This document shows, one piece after another, positions 53,281-62,359 of a stretch of 64,000 nt of DNA. The translations under genes were made by a program, and so were the position numbers. The notes under the pieces are model-generated. The model did no database searches, was not told the DNA's origin, and saw nothing but the letters and a program-made list of their open reading frames with translations. The stretch spans positions 62,001-126,000 of the forward strand of contig NZ_BMLS01000003.1 of assembly GCF_014645355.1 (NCBI RefSeq), read 5' to 3'. Numbering within the stretch: the first letter of the stretch is position 1; every line of letters starts with the position of its first letter. The stretch is from Bowmanella pacifica (GTDB lineage Bacteria > Pseudomonadota > Gammaproteobacteria > Enterobacterales > Alteromonadaceae).

Positions 53281-54798
53281 ATGAAAAAGCCGACACGGAG
53301 TGCGTTAGTCAAATCCCCCGGAGTCTATATCAAGGAGATCGCCTCACCGCTCGTTGTGAGGGGGGTAGCAACCAGTATCCCGGCCTTTGTCGGCTATACC
53401 CGCAAGTGCAGTTGTGATGGGCAGACATGGTTAAATCAAGCGGTGAAAATAAGCAGCTTTCAGGATTTTGTTGCCCATTTTGGTGATAGCCGCCCACCTT
53501 ATTTTTACTTTCAATCAGAGCCGCAGGCTGACAACAGCGCACAGGTAAGCTCGACTCAACCCAGTGTGCTGCCCTGTGCCGACAGTCGCTATTATCTGGC
53601 TCAGGCGGTAAAGCTGTTTTTTCAAAATGGCGGTCAGCAGGCTTATATTGTCAGTGTGGGCGAATATGCGAAAAGCTCTGAGCAACGACTGGGGAGTCAA
53701 CCCAATCGCCATATTCAGCTTCAAGCACTGATGCAGGGGCTGGCTGCGCTTAAACTCTGCCCTGAGCCTAGCTTGTATTTATGCCCCGACGCTATTGGCT
53801 TAAATGACACGGATTATAGCCATCTGGTACAAGCTATGCTGGCACAGGCCGGCGATCTGGACTCTGCCTTTTGTTTATTGGATGTACCAGGCGCTGATTT
53901 TGCTGAGCATAACCCACTTGACGCACTGTCCAGTCGTTTTCGCCAACTGGTGGGGTATCGGCACCTTAGTTACGGTGCTGCTTACTTGCCCTTTATCAAT
54001 ACCGCGCTCTTTGGTCAGGATGATATTACCTATCTGCAGCTTCAGGGGGGTAACAGTAAAGGGCTGAATGATTGGCTAAATCCTGATGGAGAGCCAAAGC
54101 TAGAGGCTCTGATAGCTAAGCTCCCCTATGCCAAAAAGTCCGAGCAGCTTACTTATCATCATGCTCTGTTAGCCCTAAGCCCGATTTATCGACATTGCAT
54201 TGAACAGGCTTGTCAATGGGCTAATTTGCAACCTGCCAGTGGGGCCGTTTGTGGTTGTTATAGTCAACAGGATGCAGAGTATGGGGTATGGAAAGCACCG
54301 GCCAATATCGCGCTACGTCACGTTGTTGACCTGCCAGTGAACATCAGCAATGACCAGCAAGATGGTCTGAACATTGATGCCGCCAGTGGTATTTCTATTA
54401 ACGCACTGCGGGTCTTCATTGGTCAGGGCGTGTTAATTTGGGGGGCACGCACCATGGCGGGCAACTCAGAATGGCGCTATGTTCCGGTCAGACGCACCGC
54501 CATTTTTATCAAGCAAAGCCTGCAAACAGCACTTAATGCCATGGCCTTTGAACATAATGATGCCCATACCTGGATAGCCGCTCGCGATATGACCAGCGAC
54601 TTTCTGCAACGTTTGTGGCGTCAGGGTGGGCTATGCGGAGCTAAGGCAGAGGATGCTTATTTTGTCAGGGTGGGGCTTGGCCAAACCATGACCGCCAAGG
54701 ATATTCTCGACAAGCGCTTGGTGGTACAAGTGGGTTTGGCGCTGACCCGCCCCGCAGAGTTTGTTGTGATCAAACTAGAGCAACAACTGGCCGATTAG
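53281..54798 (+). CDS. Solitary contractile tail-sheath protein
   Basis: A 505-residue tail-sheath protein as found in phage tails and extracellular contractile injection systems. The N-terminal SPGVYIKEI (12-20) is the sheath signature, the middle (about 100-300) is the variable subtilisin-like domain, and the C-terminal domain has LIWGARTM (385-392), EWRYVPVRRTAIFI and ALTRPAEFVVIKLEQ, which form the inter-subunit handshake. All parts look intact. The ATG 53281 has AGGAG 5 bases upstream; earlier in-frame starts lack support. No tube, baseplate, ATPase or spike gene lies within the window. It converges on a small basic-protein gene. Confidence 0.87.
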   Translation: MKKPTRSALVKSPGVYIKEIASPLVVRGVATSIPAFVGYTRKCSCDGQTWLNQAVKISSFQDFVAHFGDSRPPYFYFQSEPQADNSAQVSSTQPSVLPCADSRYYLAQAVKLFFQNGGQQAYIVSVGEYAKSSEQRLGSQPNRHIQLQALMQGLAALKLCPEPSLYLCPDAIGLNDTDYSHLVQAMLAQAGDLDSAFCLLDVPGADFAEHNPLDALSSRFRQLVGYRHLSYGAAYLPFINTALFGQDDITYLQLQGGNSKGLNDWLNPDGEPKLEALIAKLPYAKKSEQLTYHHALLALSPIYRHCIEQACQWANLQPASGAVCGCYSQQDAEYGVWKAPANIALRHVVDLPVNISNDQQDGLNIDAASGISINALRVFIGQGVLIWGARTMAGNSEWRYVPVRRTAIFIKQSLQTALNAMAFEHNDAHTWIAARDMTSDFLQRLWRQGGLCGAKAEDAYFVRVGLGQTMTAKDILDKRLVVQVGLALTRPAEFVVIKLEQQLAD

Positions 54799-54820
54799 TT
54801 GATTGTGTAACGAAATCAAC
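54798..54820. repeat. GTTGATT-N9-AATCAAC palindrome, copy a
   Basis: Perfect 7-base arms around 9 bases that contain GTAAC. It overlaps the last base of the sheath stop codon and the whole stop codon of the converging small gene. Confidence 0.75.
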
Positions 54821-55085
54821 ATTTGGACTGGGTTTTCAGGGTAAGCACAATATCGCGGTTGTCCAGATCCTGAATCTGTAGATTGGACTCCAGTTGCGGA
54901 CAATCGCGCTGCTCGTCTAAATGGGCAATAAGGGTATCAATAGCCTCGGCATATTGCAGCGGGATACGTTTTACCAGGGTTTTGCCGCGTTTTGCTGGCC
55001 GCCCTGCCCCTGGCCTGGCACCGCCTCGGGGGGCTTTTTGTTCCAGCCAATCGAGCTGAATTTCTTTTCGAATCGGTCGTCGCAT
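54816..55085 (-). CDS. Small basic DNA-binding-like protein bracketed by repeats
   Basis: An 89-residue protein. An N-terminal helix (IRKEIQLDWLEQK), an AT-hook-like linker GGARPGAGRPAKRG (21-34), then a strand-helix stretch TLVKRIPLQYAEAIDTLIAHLDEQ (given here as TLVKRIPLQY and AEAIDTLIAHLDEQ, 36-59) that suits half of a ribbon-helix-helix fold. The GGARPGAGRP linker is common in small proteins of mobile elements. Repeat copy b lies 4-26 bases upstream of the ATG, over the ribosome site, and copy a overlaps the stop, so self-repression is likely. It follows prpF by 118 bases. Family unknown. Confidence 0.6.
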   Translation of the reverse strand: MRRPIRKEIQLDWLEQKAPRGGARPGAGRPAKRGKTLVKRIPLQYAEAIDTLIAHLDEQRDCPQLESNLQIQDLDNRDIVLTLKTQSKC

Positions 55086-55088
55086 CCG

Positions 55089-55111
55089 GTTGATTCCGTT
55101 ACATAATCATG
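55089..55111. repeat. GTTGATT-N9-AATCAAC repeat, copy b
   Basis: GTTGATT, nine bases (CCGTTACAT), AATCATG. It sits 4 bases upstream of the small gene's start codon, over its ribosome site. With copy c it forms a larger inverted repeat of about 27 bases per arm (55088-55114 and 55131-55158). Confidence 0.75.
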
Positions 55112-55134
55112 ATTTTACTAACCTGCTATTAATC

Positions 55135-55157
55135 ATGAATTATGTAACAAAATCAAC
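55135..55157. repeat. GTTGATT-N9-AATCAAC repeat, copy c
   Basis: On the minus strand: GTTGATT, nine bases (TTGTTACAT), AATTCAT. One arm is exact. It faces copy b across a 23-base gap. Confidence 0.7.
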
Positions 55158-55179
55158 CTTTTCTCAGCCGATGCCAATA

Positions 55180-55202
55180 CGCCATTTTGTTACAGAATCA
55201 AA
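55180..55202. repeat. GTTGATT-N9-AATCAAC repeat, copy d
   Basis: On the minus strand TTTGATT, nine bases with GTAACA, then AATGGCG; the right arm is degenerate. It ends 2 bases before the prpF stop codon. Confidence 0.6.
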
Positions 55203-55203
55203 C

Positions 55204-56388
55204 CTAATCCTGGGGCGGCACTCTTACCCAGCCTTCCATCAACACCCGAGCGCTGCGACTCATAATGGCTTTAGTGACCTGCCACTGGCCATCTGTCTGT
55301 TGGGCCTGAGCACCAACGCGCAACGTTCCCGACGGATGCCCAAACACTACATTTTGTCTTGCTCCGCCGCCGGCGGCCAGATTCACCAGGGTACCAGATA
55401 TAGCCGCCGCTGTGCCGATAGCCACGGCTGCCGTTCCCATCATGGCATGATGCAGTTTGCCCATAGATAACGCCCGTACCAGTAGGTCGATATCTTTGGC
55501 ATGCACAGCCTTGCCGCTGGACGCCATGTAGTTTAGCGGGGGCGCAACAAAGGCAATCTTAGGTGTATGTGCACGGGTTGCCGCTTCACTAATGTGGCTA
55601 ATTAAGCCCATTTTCAGTGCGCCATAGGCACGAATTAACTCGAAACGCGCCAGGGCTGCCTGGTCAGCATTAATGTCATCTTGCAATTCCATACCGGTAT
55701 AGCCGATATCTTTGGCGTTGACGAAAATAGTGGGAATGCCGGCATTGATAAGGGTTGCCGGAAAACTGCCTACCTCGGGCACTTCCAGGGTGTCCACCAG
55801 ATTACCGGTGGGAAACATTGCCCCGCCCTCACCGTCTTCATCGGCGGCCGGATCCAAAAACTCAATTTGCACTTCGGCGGCGGGAAAGGTCACACCATCG
55901 AGTTCAAAGTCACCGGTCTCCTGTACCTCACCTGCGGTAATAGGCACATGGGCGATAATGGTTTTTTGAATATTAGCCTGCCAAATACGAACGATGCAGT
56001 GCCCATCTAGCGGGATCCGACTGCTATCCACCAAACCGTTACTTATGGCAAAGGCGCCGACCGCAGCGGTTAAGTTGCCGCAGTTACCGCTCCAATCAAT
56101 AAAAGGCTTATCAATGGCAACCTGACCAAACAAATAATCCACATCGTGATCGGCCTTACTGCTTTTACTTAAGATAACCGTTTTAGACGTGGATGACGTG
56201 GCTCCGCCCATACCGTCGGTATGTTTGGCGTATGGGTCCGGACTGCCAATAACCCGCAGCAAAATCGCATCCCGAGCCGCGCCCGCTACCTGCGCCGCCT
56301 CAGGCAAATCATCCAGCTTAAAAAACACGCCCTTAGAGGTACCGCCACGCATATAGGTGGCCGGAATACGAATCTGAGGTTTGAACAT
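55204..56388 (-). CDS. prpF: 2-methylaconitate cis-trans isomerase PrpF
   Basis: A 394-residue isomerase (diaminopimelate-epimerase fold) that works with AcnD in the methylcitrate cycle, turning trans- or 4-methylaconitate forms into cis-2-methylaconitate. IPATYMRGGTSKGVFF (8-23) and GNCGNLTAAVGAFAI are family marks. The ATG 56388 has GGAGAAG upstream; a longer frame to 56451 lacks support. It is the last gene of the prp operon; its 3' end abuts the accessory island. Confidence 0.93.
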   Translation of the reverse strand: MFKPQIRIPATYMRGGTSKGVFFKLDDLPEAAQVAGAARDAILLRVIGSPDPYAKHTDGMGGATSSTSKTVILSKSSKADHDVDYLFGQVAIDKPFIDWSGNCGNLTAAVGAFAISNGLVDSSRIPLDGHCIVRIWQANIQKTIIAHVPITAGEVQETGDFELDGVTFPAAEVQIEFLDPAADEDGEGGAMFPTGNLVDTLEVPEVGSFPATLINAGIPTIFVNAKDIGYTGMELQDDINADQAALARFELIRAYGALKMGLISHISEAATRAHTPKIAFVAPPLNYMASSGKAVHAKDIDLLVRALSMGKLHHAMMGTAAVAIGTAAAISGTLVNLAAGGGARQNVVFGHPSGTLRVGAQAQQTDGQWQVTKAIMSRSARVLMEGWVRVPPQD

Positions 56389-56432
56389 AAATCTTCTCCA
56401 ATAATGCAGTGATGCTAACTGGCGGTACCTCT

Positions 56433-56533
56433 GTTGCCCAAGGAAGGGCAACCAAGCATGGCAATGCTTGCGAGCAAAGGAAAATCACATTTTCCTGCTG
56501 CGACGGGTTTGAATTTAAGGAGAAATTCAAACC
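56433..56533 (-). repeat. Array of four perfect stem-loops
   Basis: In mRNA order: GGTTTGAATTT/AAATTCAAACC (11-base arms, 56506-56533), AGGAAAA/TTTTCCT (56478-56496), CAAGCAT/ATGCTTG (56453-56470) and GTTGCCC/GGGCAAC (56433-56452). Loops are 4-6 bases and spacers 0-9. All arms pair perfectly. No T runs follow, so this is not a set of terminators. Confidence 0.8.
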
Positions 56534-56546
56534 TAAAAGAGCGCCA

Positions 56547-56594
56547 TCCGCCACGTAGATAGGTAACAGGAGCACAAGTCTGAGATTTAAACAT
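56547..56594 (-). pseudogene. Diverged copy of the prpF 5' end
   Basis: From ATG 56594 the frame reads MFKSQTCAPVTYLRGG, against MFKPQIRIPATYMRGG at the true prpF start: 10 of 16 residues and 36 of 48 bases are the same. A GGAGA ribosome-like site precedes it. Similarity ends at the GlyGly, where the stem-loop array region begins. Confidence 0.5.
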
Positions 56595-56689
56595 TGCCAT
56601 CTCCCACAGTAACCATCTTAATGGGCTAAACCCATTCAGAATAAAGGCTGGCGCGGTGTTTTCCACTGCGCCAGCTACCTAAATTATGG

Positions 56690-59287
56690 TTACGCGTCAC
56701 CTTCTGCTTCCAGGAAATCCTGGGCAAAACGCTGCAATACGCCACCGGCTTCATAGATAGACACCTCTTCGGCGGTATCCAATCGACACTTCACCGACAC
56801 GCTCTGTGACTGGCCATTCTGACGATGGATGAGCAGGGTCAGGATAGCGCCAGGTTCACGTTGACCTTGTACATCAAAGGTTTCGGTGCCATCAATGCCC
56901 AGGGTGTTGCGGTTAGTACCAGGCAAAAATTCCAGCGGCAATACACCCATACCAATCAGATTGGTGCGGTGAATACGCTCAAAGCCTTCGGCCACAATGA
57001 CTTCCACACCGGCCAAACGTACCCCTTTGGCGGCCCAATCACGGGATGAGCCTTGCCCATAGTCAGCCCCGGCAATAATGCACAGCGGTTGTTTACGTTG
57101 CATGTAAGTTTCGATGGCCTCCCACATGCGGGTAACTTGCCCTTCTGGTTCTATGCGCGCCAAGGAACCTTGTCTGACCTTGCCAGCATCGTCTTTGACC
57201 ATTTCGTTAAACAGTTTGGGGTTGGCAAAAGTCGCACGCTGAGCAGTCAGGTGATCGCCCCTGTGGGTGGCGTAGGAGTTAAAGTCTTCCTCCGGCAAGC
57301 CCATCTTGGCCAGATATTCCCCGGCGGCGCTATCCAGCAATATGGCATTGGATGGCGATAAGTGGTCGGTGGTGATGTTATCGCCAAGTACCGCCAGCGG
57401 GCGCATACCAGACAAGCTGCGCTCACCCGCCAGCGCCCCTTCCCAGTATGGTGGGCGACGAATATAAGTGCTCATTTCACGCCAGTTATACAGCGGGTCG
57501 ATATGACTGCCATAATCCACAGTTAAATCGAACATGGGGTCGTAGACCTTACGGAAATGTTCGGGTTTCACCGAGGTGGCGATAACCGCATCAATCTCTT
57601 CATCCGTGGGCCAGATATCTTTGAGGGTAACCGGATTACCCTGGTCATCGACACCCAGCGGGTCCTTTTCAATATCAAAACGCACCGAACCGGCAATGGC
57701 ATAAGCAATGACCAGGGGCGGTGAAGCTAAAAATGCTTGTTTGGCATAAGGGTGAATACGGCCATCAAAGTTACGGTTGCCCGACAGTACCGCAGTAGCA
57801 TAGAGATCCCGGTCGATAATTTCCTGCTGAATAACCGGATCCAGCGCACCGCTCATGCCATTACAGGTGGTACAGGCAAAAGCCACAATACCAAAGCCAA
57901 GCTTTTCCAGCTCTGGCAATAGCCCGGCTTCTTCCAGATAAAGCTGGACGGCCTTTGAGCCCGGGGCCAATGAGGTTTTCACCCAGGGTTTTCTGAGCAA
58001 ACCTTTAGCGTTGGCATTGCGGGCCAATAAACCGGCGGCAATCACGTTGCGTGGATTACTGGTATTAGTACAACTGGTGATGGCCGCGATAATAACCGCG
58101 CCATCAGGCATCTGCCCTGGTTGTTCCTGATAGTCCGCGGCAATGCCTTTGGCGGACAGATCTGCGGTGGCCACCCGGGCATGAGGATTAGACGGCCCGG
58201 CCATATTGCGCACCACAGATGAAAGGTCAAACTTAAGCACCCGCTCGTACTCAGCACCTTGCATTTGATCGGCCCAAAGACCGGTGGCCTTGGCATAGTT
58301 TTCTACCAGGCTCACCTGCTTGTCTTCACGACCAGTTAAGCGCAGATAATCTATGGTTTGTTTGTCGATATAGAACATGGCTGCCGTGGCACCGTATTCT
58401 GGAGTCATATTGGAAATGGTGGCACGATCGCCCAGAGTCAAACTGGATGCGCCCTCGCCGAAGAACTCCAGATAGGCACCGACCACTTTTTCCTTACGCA
58501 GAAACTCGGTAATGGCCAGCACGATGTCGGTGGCGGTAATGCCGGGGTGAGGCTTACCGGTCAGTTCTACACCGACAATATCGGGCAAACGCATCCAGGA
58601 GGCACGGCCCAGCATCACGCTTTCTGCCTCTAACCCGCCCACACCAATGGCAATGACCCCAAGCGCATCTACATGGGGAGTGTGGCTGTCTGTGCCGACG
58701 CAGGTATCGGGAAAGGCCACACCGTCTTTTACCTGAATAACCGGTGACATTTTCTCCAGGTTGATCTGGTGCATAATGCCGTTGCCTGGTGGGATCACGT
58801 CAACGTTTTTAAACGCGGTTTTGGTCCAGTTAATAAAATGGAAACGATCGTCGTTACGTCTGTCTTCAATGGCGCGGTTTTTGGCAAAGGCGTCTTTTTC
58901 AAAACCAGCATGTTCCACCGCCAAACTGTGATCCACAATCAGCTGGGTTGGTACCACGGGATTCACCTTGGCCGGATCGCCGCCTTTATCGGCAATGGCA
59001 TCACGCAAGCCGGCCAGGTCAACCAACGCGGTTTGCCCCAGAATGTCATGGCAAACTACCCGCGCCGGAAACCAGGGAAAGTCCAACTCCCGCTTACGGT
59101 GGATCAACTGGCCAAGAAAGTCGTTCAGTTTGGCAGGCTCGGCGCGCCTGACCAGGTTTTCGGCCAATACTTTGGCGGTATAGGGCAATTTGGCATAGGC
59201 GCCGGGTTCAATGGTATCTACCGCGGCCTGGGTATCAAAATATTCCAGGTTGGTACCCGTCAGAGATTTTTTAAATTCGGTATTCAT
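56690..59287 (-). CDS. acnD: 2-methylcitrate dehydratase AcnD (Fe-S)
   Basis: An 865-residue aconitase-family enzyme converting 2-methylcitrate to a 2-methylaconitate that PrpF isomerises; the pair replaces PrpD. The 4Fe-4S ligands lie in SCTNTSNPRNV (about 404) and ACTTCNGMSG (about 469); the C-terminal swivel domain has the aconitase signature around GADYGQGSSRDWAAKG (about 755). The length is typical of AcnD (about 865) rather than AcnA (about 890), and the neighbours confirm it. Confidence 0.94.
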   Translation of the reverse strand: MNTEFKKSLTGTNLEYFDTQAAVDTIEPGAYAKLPYTAKVLAENLVRRAEPAKLNDFLGQLIHRKRELDFPWFPARVVCHDILGQTALVDLAGLRDAIADKGGDPAKVNPVVPTQLIVDHSLAVEHAGFEKDAFAKNRAIEDRRNDDRFHFINWTKTAFKNVDVIPPGNGIMHQINLEKMSPVIQVKDGVAFPDTCVGTDSHTPHVDALGVIAIGVGGLEAESVMLGRASWMRLPDIVGVELTGKPHPGITATDIVLAITEFLRKEKVVGAYLEFFGEGASSLTLGDRATISNMTPEYGATAAMFYIDKQTIDYLRLTGREDKQVSLVENYAKATGLWADQMQGAEYERVLKFDLSSVVRNMAGPSNPHARVATADLSAKGIAADYQEQPGQMPDGAVIIAAITSCTNTSNPRNVIAAGLLARNANAKGLLRKPWVKTSLAPGSKAVQLYLEEAGLLPELEKLGFGIVAFACTTCNGMSGALDPVIQQEIIDRDLYATAVLSGNRNFDGRIHPYAKQAFLASPPLVIAYAIAGSVRFDIEKDPLGVDDQGNPVTLKDIWPTDEEIDAVIATSVKPEHFRKVYDPMFDLTVDYGSHIDPLYNWREMSTYIRRPPYWEGALAGERSLSGMRPLAVLGDNITTDHLSPSNAILLDSAAGEYLAKMGLPEEDFNSYATHRGDHLTAQRATFANPKLFNEMVKDDAGKVRQGSLARIEPEGQVTRMWEAIETYMQRKQPLCIIAGADYGQGSSRDWAAKGVRLAGVEVIVAEGFERIHRTNLIGMGVLPLEFLPGTNRNTLGIDGTETFDVQGQREPGAILTLLIHRQNGQSQSVSVKCRLDTAEEVSIYEAGGVLQRFAQDFLEAEGDA

Positions 59288-59447
59288 AAATGCACCACAG
59301 AGTCACAGCGCAGAGGAATTGAGAATGGTGAAGCTGGTCTTATCCCCGCGCGCTGAGGTTATTTGCTGCTTCTTTGCCACCGAAAACTGAGGGCAGTAGA
59401 TACCGTTTGGCTCTTTGCCGCCCCCCGTTTCGGTGACGCTAGTTAAC

Positions 59448-60575
59448 TTAACGCTGCGCGATGGGCGTAACTTTGCGCAGTTCTTCCCCGGTATATTCAG
59501 CCGAAGGACGAATAATACGGTTATCTGCCCGTTGCTCCATCACATGCGCGGCCCAGCCAGTCAGGCGCGACATCACAAAAATGGGTGTAAATAACTTAGT
59601 GGGAATGCCCATAAAGTGATACGCCGAGGCATGGAAGAAGTCGGCATTACAGAAGAGTTTCTTCTCGCGCCACATCACTTCTTCGCAACGAACCGAGACC
59701 GGATATAACACCTTGTCACCCACATCATCGGCGAGTCTGGCTGCCCAGGCTTTGATAATGCCGTTGCGTGGGTCAGACTCAGAATAGATAGCATGGCCAA
59801 AGCCCATGATTTTCTCTTTGCGGGCCAGCTTGCCCATCATTTCCTGTTCGGCATGCTCGGCAGAGGTGAAGCCTTCTATCATCTCCATGGCTGCCTCATT
59901 GGCACCGCCATGCAGTGGCCCACGCAGCGAGCCGATTGCACCTGTGATACATGAATGCATATCAGACAAGGTGGACGCGCAAACGCGGGCGGTAAAGGTG
60001 GAGGCATTAAACTCATGCTCCGCGTACAAGATCAGCGAAACATGCATTACCTGTTCATGCAGGCTCTTAGGTGCTTCGCCATGTAAAAGATGCAGGAAGT
60101 GGCCGCCAATGCTGTCGTCTTCGGTTTCTACGTCAATACGCACACCATCGTGGCTGAAACGATACCAATAGCAAATAATGCTGGGGAAACAGGCTAGCAT
60201 GCGCTCAGTGGCGGCTTGCTGCTGAGAAAAATCCTGTTCCATTTCCAGGTTACCCAACATTGAACAACCCGTACGCAGCACATCCATGGGATGGGCATCG
60301 GCAGGAATACGTTCCAATACGTCTTTTAATGCCTGTGGCAGACCACGCAAGGCTTTGAGTTTTGCCTTGTATGCATCTAGCTCTGCCTGGTTGGGCAGTT
60401 TGCCTTGCAGGATCAAATAGGCCACTTCTTCAAACTGACAATGTTCGGCCAGATCCTTGACGTCATAGCCACGGTAGGTCAGGCCAGAGCCGGATTTGCC
60501 TACGGTTGAAAGGGCGGTTTTTCCTGCTACCTGGCCGCGCAGGCCGGCGCCGGACAATACTTTACCTTGTGCCAT
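59448..60575 (-). CDS. prpC: 2-methylcitrate synthase PrpC
   Basis: A 375-residue citrate-synthase-family enzyme joining propionyl-CoA and oxaloacetate. Catalytic residues lie in GPLHGGANEAAMEM (His) and GFGHAIYSESDPRN (His), with a third Asp later in the family pattern (MEQRADNRIIRP region). Length matches PrpC (389 in E. coli) rather than GltA (427). It is between prpB and acnD in the operon. Confidence 0.95.
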   Translation of the reverse strand: MAQGKVLSGAGLRGQVAGKTALSTVGKSGSGLTYRGYDVKDLAEHCQFEEVAYLILQGKLPNQAELDAYKAKLKALRGLPQALKDVLERIPADAHPMDVLRTGCSMLGNLEMEQDFSQQQAATERMLACFPSIICYWYRFSHDGVRIDVETEDDSIGGHFLHLLHGEAPKSLHEQVMHVSLILYAEHEFNASTFTARVCASTLSDMHSCITGAIGSLRGPLHGGANEAAMEMIEGFTSAEHAEQEMMGKLARKEKIMGFGHAIYSESDPRNGIIKAWAARLADDVGDKVLYPVSVRCEEVMWREKKLFCNADFFHASAYHFMGIPTKLFTPIFVMSRLTGWAAHVMEQRADNRIIRPSAEYTGEELRKVTPIAQR

Positions 60576-60713
60576 TGGTCATTCTCCTGATCGTATAGGG
60601 TTCGTAAGTTATTATTTATTAAATATAGAAATGCCGTGTTTATATGACGAAGGTATGACGGCATGTCTGAAAGCCTGCCCCATCAACCGCACGCGGCCGA
60701 TGGAGGCAGAAGA

Positions 60714-61592
60714 TTATTTGTTCTTACCTTCAGCAAAGAGTGCGTCCAGTTTCTGCTCATAATCGTGATAACCCAGGTAATCATACAGCTCCATACGGGT
60801 TTGCATGGTGTCCAGTACATTACGCTGATGGCCATCAGCAAGCAGATGACGATAGACATTCTCGGCCGCTTTATTCATGGCTCTGAAGGCTGATAAGGGG
60901 TAAAGCACCATATCCGCGCCCCACTCTGCCAACTGCTCTTTGCTCCACAGTTCGGTTTTACCAAACTCGGTCATATTGGCCAGAATAGGTACATTCAACG
61001 CCTGACTGAATTCGCGATAATGGGCTTCGGTTTGGATAGCCTCGGCAAAGATGCCATCTGCACCGGCCTCAACATAGGCTTTGGCTCTGGCGATAGCAGC
61101 ATCCAGACCTTCAATGGCAAAAGCGTCGGTACGGGCCATGATAAAGAAGTCTTCATCGGTGCGAGCATCCACCGCTGCTTTAATGCGATCCTGCATCTCT
61201 TCCACCGACACCACTTCTTTATTAGGGCGGTGACCGCAGCGCTTTTGCGCTACCTGATCTTCCATATGCACGGCGGCCGCGCCGGCTTTTTGCATATCTT
61301 TAACAGTTTTAGCGATGTTAAATGCACCGCCCCAGCCGGTGTCTATGTCCACCAGCAGTGGCACATCGGTGGCTGATGTAATGCGCTGTACATCCACCAG
61401 CACATCATTGAGTGAGGTCATACCCAGATCCGGCAGGCCATAAGAGGCATTGGCTACCCCGCCACCGGACAGATAAATGGCCTGGTGGCCAATTTTTTCG
61501 GCCATCATTGCGGTATACGCATTAATGGTACCGACAATTTGCAGAGGCTTGTTGTTGATCAGCGCCTGACGAAATTTCTTACCTGCACTCAT
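60714..61592 (-). CDS. prpB: 2-methylisocitrate lyase PrpB
   Basis: A 292-residue enzyme of the isocitrate lyase family cleaving 2-methylisocitrate to pyruvate and succinate. The active-site loop KRCGHRPNK (about 117-125, catalytic Cys) and the metal motif VDIDTGWGG (about 81-89) are clear. It overlaps the GntR regulator by 4 bases, so the regulator is coupled to the first enzyme of the operon. Confidence 0.95.
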   Translation of the reverse strand: MSAGKKFRQALINNKPLQIVGTINAYTAMMAEKIGHQAIYLSGGGVANASYGLPDLGMTSLNDVLVDVQRITSATDVPLLVDIDTGWGGAFNIAKTVKDMQKAGAAAVHMEDQVAQKRCGHRPNKEVVSVEEMQDRIKAAVDARTDEDFFIMARTDAFAIEGLDAAIARAKAYVEAGADGIFAEAIQTEAHYREFSQALNVPILANMTEFGKTELWSKEQLAEWGADMVLYPLSAFRAMNKAAENVYRHLLADGHQRNVLDTMQTRMELYDYLGYHDYEQKLDALFAEGKNK

Positions 61593-62272
61593 GCTTGTTG
61601 TCTCCTGTTGCTGCCGGCCTCATCAGCCAGCTTTTGCTCAATGTTCTTTCTTGAATAGGTAATGTGGCGACGCATTAGCATCTCGGCCAACTCCTCGTCT
61701 CGATTACTGATGGCCTGCACTATATGGCGATGCTCATCGAAGGCCGTCGTGACGCGCGGGCCAGCCATGCCGAGTTGTACCCGGTACATACGCACTAAAT
61801 GATAGATGCCGTTGGTTAGCATATTAGTTAAATGCTGATTTTTGCTGCCTTGAATAATGCGGTAGTGAAAATCCACATCACCGGCTTCCTGATAATAGGA
61901 CTCGCCGCCCTTCACTTCCTGAAAATGTTGATTAAGTAAGGCATTCAGGCCTTCTATTTCCTGGTCGGTCATATTTCTGGCCGCCAAGCGCGCCGCCATG
62001 CCTTCTAATGCCTCCCTGACTTCATAGAGTTCTATGAGTCCTTGCGCCGTTAATGCCACAACCCTGGCTCCCACGTTGGCTTTACGCTCAACCAAACGGC
62101 AGGACTCCAGGCGATTAATGGCTTCACGGATCACGGCCCGGCTGACCGCGTACTTTGTCGACAATTCGGTTTCGCTTAGTTTTGTACCTGAAGGGATGAC
62201 ACCTTCAACAATGTCTCTGCGAAGCAGGAAAAATGTCTTATCTGCAGAGGTAATAGGTTGTTCACTGAGCAT
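61589..62272 (-). CDS. GntR-family regulator of the prp operon (PrpR type)
   Basis: A 227-residue repressor-type regulator with an N-terminal winged helix (about 10-75: [20 protein letters not shown] and REAINRLE) and a C-terminal helical FCD domain (about 85-215) that would bind a methylcitrate-cycle intermediate. I use ATG 62272; a GTG two codons earlier (62278) is possible, and neither has a strong ribosome site. Two TGTCGACA palindromes upstream fit its operators. It leads the operon and overlaps prpB by 4 bases. Confidence 0.88.
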   Translation of the reverse strand: MLSEQPITSADKTFFLLRRDIVEGVIPSGTKLSETELSTKYAVSRAVIREAINRLESCRLVERKANVGARVVALTAQGLIELYEVREALEGMAARLAARNMTDQEIEGLNALLNQHFQEVKGGESYYQEAGDVDFHYRIIQGSKNQHLTNMLTNGIYHLVRMYRVQLGMAGPRVTTAFDEHRHIVQAISNRDEELAEMLMRRHITYSRKNIEQKLADEAGSNRRQQA

Positions 62273-62309
62273 TTGCACTAAATTTGCTACGCTAGATACC
62301 GATGGAAAG

Positions 62310-62317
62310 TGTCGACA
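62310..62317. promoter_or_regulatory. Half-strength PrpR-like operator
   Basis: TGTCGACA core inside GTGTCGACAAT, 38 bases upstream of the regulator start codon. It shares its core with the perfect site at 62360. Confidence 0.6.
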
Positions 62318-62359
62318 ATATAGCCATCAAAATGCAGAAGATCAAATAAAAATCGGCAG

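Larger units (their letters stand above)
56389..56689 (-). other. Structured spacer between acnD and prpF
   Basis: 301 bases with no intact gene. It contains a 48-base diverged copy of the prpF 5' end (56547-56594) followed by four perfect stem-loops (56433-56533). The minus-strand frames crossing it code no recognisable domain beyond that copy. Confidence 0.6.

Noticed and set aside
53281-54798. Sheath gene as part of a prophage or full injection system
   Set aside because: No other phage or injection-system gene was found in the window.
56415-56666. 83-codon minus-strand gene between acnD and prpF
   Set aside because: It runs through the stem-loop array; only 16 residues resemble anything, namely the PrpF start.
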